DNA of 64,000 nucleotides from Gonocerus acuteangulatus (lineage: Eukaryota; Arthropoda; Insecta; Hemiptera; Coreidae): assembly GCA_946811695.1 (NCBI GenBank), contig OX328132.1, positions 92,964,900-93,028,899 of the forward strand, read 5' to 3'. The notes beneath the pieces are model-generated. The model ran no database searches, was not told the DNA's origin, and saw only the letters and a list, made by a program, of their open reading frames with translations. Position 1 is the stretch's first letter. Every line of letters starts with the position of its first letter. The position numbers were made by a program, and so were the translations under genes. Of the stretch, positions 55,670 through 64,000 are shown in pieces.

Positions 55670-56030
55670 TTTTTCTCCCACATGACAGTAACCCTCAAAT
55701 GCGGGCCTTTACTTTCTACGTGTTTTTAAATACTACGTGTATATTAGGTATTTGTTTTACACGAGGGAATAATAAGTTGATGTTAACAATGAGTTATAAG
55801 TTAAAGATGACGCAATATAAATTTGAAATCAGTAATATAATAAATGGTGCTAATGACCTCAGCACACGGTGCACCAAAAATAAAGAAGATTACAAAAAGA
55901 GTACTACAATAATAATATAATATAATAATATAATTAATTTTGCTTTTAATATACATACAAAATTTGATAAATTATGAAAAAATAATCAATTCAATTGATA
56001 AAATAAAAACGAATTAATTCAATCGATATA
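55670..56030. other. Repeat-flanking DNA, nothing assignable
   Basis: An open plus frame spans 55453-55920, but its first half lies inside HINE-2 and no family is recognised. Confidence 0.4.
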
Positions 56031-56172
56031 GTTTTTTTTTACGGCATATCAACTTCTGAGCTATTAGCGGCGGGATGTCTATAGTTTGCAACCGTTAGTA
56101 ATGCCAACGGGAAGTGGTTCTCCCTGGCGGTCACCCATCCAAATACTGGCCATGCTCAACATTGCTGATAAT
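56031..56172 (-). mobile_element. 5'-truncated 5S-rRNA-derived SINE
   Basis: On the minus strand: caatgttgagcatggccagt, then atttggatgggtgaccgcca (5S rRNA 3' half, closer to true 5S than the copy at 32272), unique middle, and a tail with ccgctaatagctcagaagtt gatatgccgt then poly-A. The 5S part starts around 5S position 50, typical of incomplete reverse transcription. Confidence 0.85.
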
Positions 56173-57110
56173 GTAGTTAAACAAAATATAACATCCAAAA
56201 AAAATTTTGAAGCTAACTACAAAACAGATAAAAATTATTAAAGGATTATATCTTAATATTAATGTTTCTTAAGTATTAGAAACCGCCCAGTTTCCTTCTT
56301 CTAAAATAATATACTTCATGAATTTGATGTCTTTCTTTGTCAAGTAGTCTGCAGTCAATTATAATTCAATAAGATTGAATCTGCGTAAAAACCTTATTGT
56401 TCCGTGACTGGTCAGGATTGGGGTCAATTTTTAATTCATTCTTGGTAGTTTTTGGGCGTTCCGCATAGTACGTATGGAATCGTATAGACGTTGTATTTGT
56501 TTCTTGACTTTCGAATTTGTGGGAATATTATGGACTACAAAAACAGTGCCCTGAGAATTACGTGATTACACCGAAAGCGCACAGCCACAGAATTCAAATC
56601 TATGCCAGTGAAGTCGGACCCACCACACGGTGGCAATATAATGAAATTACCCTGACATGTTTCATAAGTTAATTCCATTTCTCATCCTACAATTAGCGTG
56701 TAGATTGTATTGGGGCAGAGAACAGTATGCCCCTTAAGAGGTGCGAGGAGAAGCTTTTACTAATGATTCCTTTGGAATCGCTGAATATGAATTTAGTCTT
56801 CCAGGCACCTCATGAATTAAATCGTAAATTCATGAGGTACATTCCAAATAATGCGCAGCCAAATAAACTAATTTTGACTAAATGTATATCGATTTTATTT
56901 GGGGTTGCAATTGAAATTGAAGACAAATTGTAAGCAAAGGCAAATAAAAAGTAATTGGTTCTTTAGTTTGAGATTGAAAAAAAAAAAAAAAAAACAAAAC
57001 GAATCCGCATCTTCTTAGCTTGTTTCCATATCATGATTGTACATTTTGAAGTTTGGAAGGCGTAGAACGGAAAATCATAATATTGGAACGAACACCAAAG
57101 CAGTTATTGG
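56173..57110. other. No assignable gene
   Basis: The frame at 56727-56933 ends with words shared with 14140-14200. A poly-A run lies at 56977-56995. Confidence 0.4.
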
Positions 57111-57111
57111 T

Positions 57112-57745
57112 AGGGTTTGATTTTTCCTTAAAAATATAAAATAAAATCTCAAATAAAAGGTAGTTTAAGGCGCCTTCTCAATGTTCGCACTAGGAAAACG
57201 CTATTACCAAGGAGTTTCTCATTGTTCTGCCTTCTTTTACTGAAATACTAATTTTACTGATGAACGGAATTTAAAACAAAAAAACAATCAATTAAAAAGT
57301 GAGCTAAAAAAAGACGAAACCCTGTTCAAAACCCTATCACATTCGAAGCACTTATTTCTCCTGTTGACATCGAAAATTGCTTCAGAACCTTTTTTGTACA
57401 TAATTAAGTAAGCTTTTGAATGGTTACCTCCCACTTACCACAACTGTTCATGTCTATTAATAAAATATTTGTTTTAGAATAGTTCCTTAACTCAAAATTT
57501 AAACATCCTAGTTTAGAGGATTTCCAAACATGTAAAGAACATTTCAATTGAATCCCACTAAGTTAAGTATCCAAAGCGAAAATAAGTTTCAAATACATTT
57601 TTTTCATATTTTCTCAAAAACGGTTACAGATATCGCCTTAAAAATGATTCGTATTCCAATTTCAAGGAACCTTTTTCACTCGAATTTCGCTCCAAAACCC
57701 GGTTCCGGTGGACGGATTCTGCTGGTCAACGCACTTGATCTTTAA
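57112..57745 (+). mobile_element. HINE-1 fragment leading into a long TA array
   Basis: tagggtttgatttttcctta, tctcaaataaaaggtagttt aaggcgcc, cgaaaattgcttcagaacct, tcaaaaacggttacagatat and gctggtcaacgcacttgatc follow the HINE-1 order up to the array. Confidence 0.65.
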
Positions 57746-57746
57746 T

Positions 57747-57749
<3 letters not shown>

Positions 57750-57804
<55 letters not shown>

Positions 57805-57857
57805 CTTATATGGTATATATATATATATATATATATAATCTTATATGGTATATATAC

Positions 57858-57914
<57 letters not shown>

Positions 57915-57915
57915 C

Positions 57916-57997
<82 letters not shown>
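57750..57997. repeat. Compound TA array, about 250 bp
   Basis: (TA)n broken by ATCTTATATGGTA twice and by CATA or TGTA steps. Generates spurious Tyr-Ile frames on both strands. Confidence 0.95.
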
Positions 57998-57998
<1 letters not shown>

Positions 57999-58289
57999 TT
58001 GGAGGACCTGAGTTCAAATCCCGAGCAAGCACTAATGATTTTTCTTCTAGTGTCTTCGTTCATGAGATGAATTCGGCCTCCCTAACCGTCCCTAGGCCAA
58101 CCCAGCCTTTAATTAATTTAATAATGGGTACCTTGGGTGCTAATGACTCTAGGCAGTCGAAGCAGACAAGGGGAAAATCAGGCGGCCGGGGCATAGTACT
58201 GACCACACTATCTCCCTAGTGTGCCGTATGGTCATAAATCAGATACGTCTATAGTATCTGCCCCTCAGGGCCCTCGTGGCCTGTTACGG

Positions 58290-58292
<3 letters not shown>
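57998..58292 (+). mobile_element. SINE-C copy
   Basis: A B-box-like gagttcaaatcccgagcaag at 58012, body ccctaggccaacccagcctt and taattaatttaataatgggt, then aaaatcaggcggccggggca and a 3' part to cctgttacggggga. The A-box half is missing. The 3' 150 bp recur inverted at 59345-59495. Confidence 0.65.
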
Positions 58293-58293
<1 letters not shown>

Positions 58294-58330
<37 letters not shown>

Positions 58331-58435
58331 TTGAACCACCGTTATTTTCGAGATCAATGGGTTCTGAAACGTAAAATTTTGTATCATGAGCGGGTTTCTC
58401 CTTCGTATGGAGGGAGGGAGGAACCGCGCTAAAAG
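58294..58435 (+). mobile_element. TA run plus HINE-1 3' end
   Basis: The TA run (58294-58324) leads into ttgaaccaccgttattttcg, ggttctgaaacgtaaaattt, the hairpin region and ggaaccgcgctaaaag. Confidence 0.7.
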
Positions 58436-59150
58436 CATAGACACACAACAATATCATCATAACGCCAACTGAAGAGATCACTTATAATTCAGAGAGCACT
58501 CTGATAAGATAATCGCGAAGAAACACTCAACCTAATCTTTATACATTAATCTCTAGAAGTACTAATCATACAGAAGTGCTTCAAAAAGGCATCTTCTTTA
58601 GCTCAGATAGAAGTAGTAAACCTACAAAGTCGGCGAAAATGAGACATCTCAGTCTGATAGCCATTATATCGTGTTCCTATATAATGCTGATCCCTGCTGT
58701 ATTATAAAGCATAGAATTTCGCCGGTTATGGGAAGAAACAAACACTTCCGAAAATTATTGCGCCTGAACTTATTTTGTAGAAAATGTTCTAGGGTTTCGA
58801 ATGACGACCTTCAGCATAAAATGATTGCGCAGCCATTTTCGATATATTCAGAAAAGTATCCGAAAATTTCAAAATAACTTAAGTTTGTTGGTAACTATTT
58901 TAACGAGAGTATCATCGGTTAGTTTAACCCGTTAATTAGGTTTTCACATATAAAATGAAAATTATGTTATTTGTGTGCTCGTGCGGCAAGTTTTCTGATG
59001 TTGGTTATATGTTTCTCAGCATTTTGTTTTACTTTGAACCTTTTTAACGATTCTACTTACTGACAACCGCATTTTGTATAATAAATACTTGTCTGCCTAA
59101 GGTGCATTTTAAAAATATAAAATAACAAAAAAATATAGTTGATAAGTAAA
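58436..59150. other. No assignable gene
   Basis: 58780-58870 has HINE-1-like words (attttcgatatattcagaaa). Nothing else is recognised. Confidence 0.45.
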
Positions 59151-59213
59151 GATGGAATGGTTGGGATTAGGCTAAAGAAACCTCAATACGATTTTTGTTA
59201 AAAAAATCTATAT

Positions 59214-59255
59214 TTAGGACGTTTCGGCTACTCATTGGTAGCCTTCGTCAGCTAA
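59214..59255 (-). ncRNA. Hammerhead ribozyme motif, best copy in the window
   Basis: On the minus strand: TTAG (stem I), CTGACGA, unpaired A, stem II GGCTAC (loop caatga) GTAGCC, GAA, AC/GT minimal stem III, C, then CTAA closing stem I with four pairs. Every conserved core position is kept. The predicted cut is between 59218 and 59217. Repeats at 38232, 47750 and 48749 are decayed relatives with the same flank (aatatagattttt). Very short stem III is typical of retroelement hammerheads, which may act as dimers (known), so efficiency is uncertain. Confidence 0.7.
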
Positions 59256-59344
59256 AATGACAAGAAAAACAGAAATTAATACAGAAAAAAGTTTATAATT
59301 GAGATAAGTAACAGAACTATAAATACAATTAACTTATTATAAAT

Positions 59345-59495
59345 CAGTCCCGTAACAGGCCACGAGGGCCCTGAGGGGCAGATACTACAGAGGTATCTGA
59401 TTCATGACCATACGGCACACTAGGGAGATAGTGTGGTCAGTACTATGCTCCGGCCGCCTGATTTTCCCCTTGGCTGTTTTGACTGCTAGAGTCAT
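59345..59495 (-). mobile_element. SINE-C 3' part
   Basis: Inverted copy of 58140-58292 (ccacgagggccctgaggggc, tagggagatagtgtggtcag, ccgcctgattttcccctt). It abuts the HINE-1 copy that starts at about 59498. Confidence 0.75.
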
Positions 59496-59497
59496 GT

Positions 59498-60473
59498 CCC
59501 TAGAATCCTCTTCTACCGATACTTCATTTCATACGTTTCAATGAATTGGAAAATATCAAAAATTTTCACATATTCTTGTGTTCTTTTACTATAGTATTAA
59601 TTCTACAAATAAAAGTAATTAAAATATAAAATAAAAAAACCAACAGCATGAAGGCAAATTGAAAATATTCAAAAGACGTCATCGAATCTCTTTCTCTTGG
59701 CAAGCTATTTTTCTAACAATGAATTGTTATTCTTATTTTACCTAATCTGTTTTATTGTCAAATACATTATCCAACTATAAGCAATTAAAAAATAACCAGG
59801 AATAAAAACAGACAAAAAGAACCGTTCGAATAAACGAAATCAATTACTTCAAAGTTTAAGCACTTATTTCTCCGATTGACATCACCTAATCAAAAATTGT
59901 TTCAGAATCTTTTTTGTAGAGAATTTATAAAGCTTTCAAATAATGTCTATCCACTTATCACGATTCCCAACCGTGTTCGAGATATTAATGAAATTATACA
60001 GTTAATTAATGAAATTATATAGTTCCCAAAACTTTTCATGTCTGTTCATAAAATATTTTATTCTAACCCTTCCTTAACTCCAAACGTAACCAATATTTTA
60101 ACATGTTAGTTTTGATGAAATTCAAACATGCAAAAAATGTTTCAACTGAATCCCATGATTCTAAGTAACCAAACCAAAAACTTGATTTAACAACTTGTTT
60201 TCCGATTTTCTCAGAAATGGTTAAAGCTATCGCCTTAAAAATGGTTTCATTCGTTTTACTAGCCCAAGAAGCCTATAAAACGAGTACTTACAAGCATATG
60301 AACTCAAAAACGTAAGCTTTACGATTTTTATGCACGAATTTCGCACCAAACGCCATCTTCCAGTGGGCGGATTTTGCTGGTTAACGAACTTGACCTTTCA
60401 AATTGGACGACGGATTTTTGTACCAAATTTCATCAAAATCGGACCATTAGGGACGCCAGAAATCCGCGAACAT

Positions 60474-60536
<63 letters not shown>

Positions 60537-60690
60537 TAAGTGTATATATATACTTGTATATATATATATATACACACAAGTTTGAACCACCGTTATTTTC
60601 GGTCTCTAGGGGTTCTGAAACGCGACATTTTCTAGTCGGCACTTCCGAATTGTTTCATGAGATCAACCTTATAAGCGGGGTTCCTCCCCA
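59498..60690 (+). mobile_element. HINE-1 copy, close twin of 40206-41370
   Basis: It matches 40206-41370 in order and nearly base for base: ctagaatcctcttctaccga, caatgaattggaaaatatca and on to gaaattggacg, the array, ccaccgttattttcggtctc. The TA array is at 60477-60570. The first about 300 bp of the family and the last hairpin arm are missing. Confidence 0.8.
60477..60570. repeat. TA array with CATA/TGTA interruptions
   Basis: Long TA run ending tatacacacaagtttgaacc. Confidence 0.95.
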
Positions 60691-60704
60691 TTTTCTGGAA
60701 AAAT

Positions 60705-60785
60705 AAACTTCAAAAAAATAATTGAAATTATTAGTCAACCAGCCAAATAATTGGGCCTAAGGCAGCCATTGCCAAAGAGGGTTTA
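60705..60785 (-). repeat. Dispersed repeat piece, copy at 36547-36630
   Basis: Inverse of cttggcagaggctgccttag / aataatttggcaggtagac with several changes. Confidence 0.6.
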
Positions 60786-60800
60786 TTTCACCAAATTTGA

Positions 60801-60802
<2 letters not shown>

Positions 60803-60868
<66 letters not shown>
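60803..60868. repeat. (TA)n microsatellite
   Basis: TA run with one TG step. Confidence 0.95.
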
Positions 60869-60869
<1 letters not shown>

Positions 60870-61317
60870 AACACACAATGTCTGTCCACCTTTATCAAAA
60901 ATTCTCTTTGTAACACAGTACAAACCTAAGATGCTGTACGCCAGTGAGACACAGACGCTAGACACCCAGGGAAGATAAATCAGGAGAAGACCCACACAGA
61001 GGAAAGAAACATAATTATTATTTTTCTTTCCCCTGAATGGATTTCTTGTTTTGGTACAATCATTTTCCTGATTTTAATGGGGAAAATGATAAGACCAATA
61101 CTCATGGATATAGACACATCGACTAGACTTCCAATCGAATTTATCATCAGAATTCTCAAAAACATACATCCTGAGGTACAAGACTACTAAACCCTGAATT
61201 AAAAAAATCAAAATTGTCTGTAAAATGTTAGATTTGGTGGATCGCCATGATAATCTGGTAATAACTTCACTGTAGGAGGAAAGAAAGAGCAACAATTCTT
61301 CTTCGCGCTAACGTGAT
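60869..61317. other. No assignable gene
   Basis: Minus frames at 60980-61295 have no recognised family. A decayed HINE-1 5' end (cgcgctaacgtgatccagtt cctgcgag) lies at about 61303-61340. Confidence 0.4.
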
Positions 61318-61560
61318 CCAGTTCCTGCGAGTTCCAGACAATTTTTGGATTCCGGGATATTATAACAAGTAAAACTTGGTAGAATGTTTAATGCAGAGTT
61401 TCGACTTAGACACTGGCAGCCTTCCTCATTAGTCCGCACCGTAATTAATATGGGAGACGAAGAATGAGGATGAAATGACTTATGCAATAAACGTTTACTT
61501 GTAATGGCTGTTACCCACTCTCATTTGCACGGTTCCTGCGACAGCATTACCAATGTAGAT
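61318..61560 (-). repeat. Dispersed repeat, copy at 35465-35690
   Basis: Inverted match over about 220 bp (gtttcgacttagacactggc, cattagtccgcaccg, gacgaagaatgaggatgaaa). Confidence 0.8.
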
Positions 61561-61713
61561 TATAACAAATGGTAAAACTGAAGGAGAGCGACCTCAGCAC
61601 CGATTTTATACAAATTTTGCACTATAACCTATTTTGATGCACTAAACACGAATCCGTTAAAGTTGCTCTCAACTAGGAAAGAAGTTATTAAGCACTAAAG
61701 TTCACTGTATGGG

Positions 61714-63084
61714 GTGTCGGGGGCTCACTGTAACACGGCATGGGGTGCCGATAGGTCCTCCATGCTGCTGTTATACAAGAGTCTGATAAGATCGAGACTG
61801 GATTACGGCTGTGAAGCATATGGATCTGCCACTGATCGAACTCTGTCTATGCTAGATAGTATCCACTATGCTGGGCTCAGGCTGGCGATTGGTGCATACC
61901 GATCAAGTCCTGTACTTAGCATATGTGCTGAAAGTGGTGAGCCTCCTCTGGAGTATCGAAGAGCCCAAGTAATGTTATCTTATTATTCCTCTATAATTTC
62001 CTCCCCAAATAACCCCATAAACACACTATTTGACATAAATAATCGGCCTAGAAACAACGTAAAAAAGAAGTCCTTTCCATCAAGAGTCTTAACCCTACTA
62101 GAACACTTTGAAATAACTCTTCCAGAAACATAATCTGAAAACATTACATCTAAAGAGCCCTGGCTTTTGTCTACTCCATCCGTTAACCTTTCATTAACCA
62201 AATACACAAAATACAACACAAACCCAATCATTCTCCGCAACGAATTTAATAAAATACTTGGCGAGAGTTCTAACTTAACCAATATATTTACAGACGGTTC
62301 CAATACCTCCGAAGGTGTTGGCTCTGCAGTTTTAATTAACCAAGAAATTCATATTTTTTCACTAAATAAAATTTCTTCAATATTTACAGCTGAAATTCTC
62401 GCTATAGAGAAGGCTCTCAATTCCGTTCCACACAGAGGCAATTCAGTCACCATCTTTTCAGACTCTTTATCAGCTCTGATGGCCATAAGTAACCATTATT
62501 CTAAACATCCATTGGTCATTAGAGTAATTGAAGCTCATGATTGCCTTCAGAGAAATGGAAACGAAGTTAATTTTGTGTGGATTCCAAGTCATTGTGAAAT
62601 ACCCCAAAATGAAAAAGTTGATCAGGCAGCAAAAGTAGCTACTACTGAAGGAGTAGCATTTCACCAGGTACCAAGGAATGACGTCGTTTCTTATATTAAA
62701 AGTCAAATTAAATCGTCCTGGATCTCTAAATGGCATACTATCAGAGAAAACAAATTAAGGGAAATAAAGGCTTACCCTGTGCCCTGGAAGACTTCGTCTA
62801 TAGAGGAAAATAGGAGAGCAGAAGTAGTCCTTGCTCGGCTCAGGATAGGTCACACACGATTGACGCGTTCATATCTAATGTCGAGGAATGAAGCACCAGA
62901 GTGTCAAGCTTGTGGTGTCGTAATTTCCATCAGACAAATCTTCACTGAATGCCGTGCCTACGAGAATGAAAGGTCTCTATTTGGGCTCACGGGTAATTTG
63001 AGTGAAGATATGGGTGATGCCCCGAATAAGATCAAAAATTTATTTATTTTTTTAGAATACACACAACTTGTAAAAAAACTATGA
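61714..63084 (+). pseudogene. LINE ORF2 C-terminal part: RT end, RNase H, zinc-finger-like tail
   Basis: One frame runs from 61714 to 63084 with a single in-frame TAA at 62131. Before it: LLLYKSLIRSRLDYGCEAYG, the thumb-side end of a non-LTR reverse transcriptase. After it: RNase H with FTDGSN (first Asp), FTAEILAIEKAL (Glu), IFSDSLSALMAI (Asp), NFVWIPSHCEIPQNEKVDQA (His and last Asp), so all catalytic positions are present. Then RLRIGHTRLTRSYLMSRNEA, and a Cys/His tail (CQACG...FTECRAY). RNase H after RT, with this tail, is found in the I/Jockey group of LINEs. The RT catalytic core and endonuclease are absent, so the copy cannot move. The 305-codon RNase H frame is intact, which suggests recent insertion. 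Confidence 0.9.
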
Positions 63085-63376
63085 TTGTTGTGGCACATGG
63101 TCCGGGGTGTAAGTAAACCAAAACCTGGCTATGTGCAATAAACAGAACTCATTGCTCAAGGTTAACTATCAACTAATATTTAAATTTAGTAACATAAGTA
63201 TAAAAATTCTAATATTCAATAATATATCATTTTGAAGATAATAATTGATCACTTAAAGGCTTAATAAGAACTATTACAAGCATACATTTACAAAATAAAA
63301 TTCTAAACTTTATTTAACATCTGTGGCGTTAATATCCTAAAAGTTTGGAACGCCTTAAAAAGGAAAAAAAAAGAAA
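63085..63376 (+). other. LINE 3' untranslated region
   Basis: Non-coding, A/T-rich, ends in the A-rich tail. A possible polyadenylation word (aataaa variant caataaac) lies at 63136. Confidence 0.6.
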
Positions 63377-63874
63377 AAAGTTCACTGTTATGAAGGTTAT
63401 AAAAGTTGGCGTAAACAGCGTATTAGTAAACATGCATATTAAGAAGAATTTCTAGGACGAGTTTTGGCCAGACGTGCTATGCGTTTCCGCACGCTACTCT
63501 CGCTCAAAAAGATATCAAAACTCTAGTCAATCCAACTCACTGTTATGGATAGAATTCCGATGTTAAGGAGGTTATAAATGATTTATCAACTTTTCAAATG
63601 AGAGTTCGTTATCCAATGTTAGATGTCTGCGCATGCGCATTTTTACAAATACGCTGTTTACGGCAACTTTAACCTCAATAACAGTGAACTTTAGTGCTTA
63701 ATAACTTGTTTCCTAGTTGAGAGCAACTTTTTTTTTTTTTTTTTTTTTTTTAACGGATTCGTGTTTAGTGCATCAAAATAGGGTATAGTGCAAAATTTGA
63801 AAAAAAATCGGTGCTGAGGACGATCTCCTTCAGTTTTACCTAACAACTTTCCGTTCCATATATAATTTCTATGC

Positions 63875-64000
63875 TTTTATCGCGGTTCCTCCTTCCCTCC
63901 ATAGGGAGGAAACCCGCTCACGACACAAAATTTTACGTTTCAGAACCCATTGATCTCGAAAATAACGGGGGTTCAAATTTGTGTGTGTGTGTGTATATAT
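63875..64000 (-). mobile_element. HINE-1 3' end, cut by the window edge
   Basis: In minus orientation: hairpin ggaacc-type ends, gaacccattgatctcg, aacgggggttcaaatttg, then (TG)n/(TA)n running off the window. It belongs to the same subfamily as 58325-58435 (shared gagatcaatgggttc). Confidence 0.7.

Larger units (their letters stand above)
61709..63376 (+). mobile_element. 5'-truncated LINE of I/Jockey type, with TSD
   Basis: The insertion lies between two copies of AAAGTTCACTGT (61697-61708 and 63377-63388) and ends in an A-rich tail (ggaaaaaaaaagaaaaa). The 5' end is cut within the reverse transcriptase. The strand, truncation, tail and duplication are standard for target-primed retroposition. 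The 3' untranslated part (63085-63376) has no further frame. Confidence 0.9.
61571..63840. mobile_element. TIR element (arms about 138 bp, 8-bp TSD) split by a LINE
   Basis: The left arm 61571-61708 begins ggtaaaactgaaggagagcg. The inverted right arm ending at 63840 begins ggtaaaactgaaggagatcg and matches to gttcactgt, apart from a poly-T expansion at 63730-63752. Flanks taacaaat (61563-61570) and taacaact (63841-63848) are an 8-bp duplication with one mismatch. A further inner inverted pair lies at 63379-63425 and 63648-63692. Without the LINE the element is about 0.6 kb and non-coding; hAT-like by TSD length only. Confidence 0.78.

Noticed and set aside
55453..55920. 155-codon plus frame as a gene
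   Set aside because: The first half lies inside the HINE-2 repeat and is the antisense of that element; no domain.

Overview
The window looks like repeat-rich, AT-rich nuclear DNA from an animal, most likely an arthropod. The reasons are one intron-containing host gene with clear GT-AG sites, many dispersed repeats that share ends, very long (TA)n arrays, and decayed transposons of types common in arthropods (mariner, Tc1, pogo/Tigger, hAT-like and piggyBac-like elements, RTE-like and RNase H-bearing LINEs, tRNA- and 5S-rRNA-derived SINEs, Penelope-type hammerhead ends). The species cannot be told from the sequence. There are no bacterial features such as operons or ribosome binding sites.

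Host gene. The only convincing host gene is on the minus strand. Its main coding exon (25054 to 23949) encodes a PDZ-domain scaffold protein with proline-rich tails. The exon has an acceptor at 25194-25195, a 5' untranslated part, and a GTAAGT donor at 23948. A phase-compatible small exon at 19853-19801 probably continues it. The roughly 4.1 kb between them holds TE debris, and the 3' end of the gene lies outside what can be followed here. A GC-rich island at 27800-28280 is a possible upstream promoter or first-exon area.

Layout. 1-750: deleted pogo/Tigger element. 762-1050: palindrome. 3.2-4.0 kb: 124-bp minisatellite next to a TA array. 5.4-6.6 kb, 15.4-16.4 kb, 39.0-41.4 kb, 51.4-51.8 kb and 59.5-60.7 kb: main copies of one dispersed family (here HINE-1) that carries an internal TA array, a 3' hairpin and a CTAA-like end. 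12.2-13.4 kb and 54.4-55.7 kb: two copies of a distant relative (HINE-2) with about five 145-bp G-tract repeats. 25.6-26.9 kb: Tc1-like element with intact terminal inverted repeats (TIRs). 29.15-29.89 kb: 348-bp-arm inverted repeat. 31.4-32.5 kb: mariner inside HINE-1, with a 5S-rRNA-derived SINE inside the mariner. 35.7-36.4 kb: piggyBac-like element. 42-43.5 kb: hammerhead-ribozyme ends and a 134-bp minisatellite. 44.6-45.4 and 51.8-52.7 kb: two blocks of one diverged satellite. 61.57-63.84 kb: a TIR element split by a 5'-truncated LINE that keeps a near-intact RNase H.

Most striking are (i) tRNA-Glu-like and 5S-rRNA-headed SINEs that share one 3' hairpin tail, (ii) hammerhead-like ribozyme cores at several repeat ends, and (iii) nested insertions with readable target-site duplications (TSDs) that give a relative order of TE activity. 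The Helentron and HINE naming is inference from structure.
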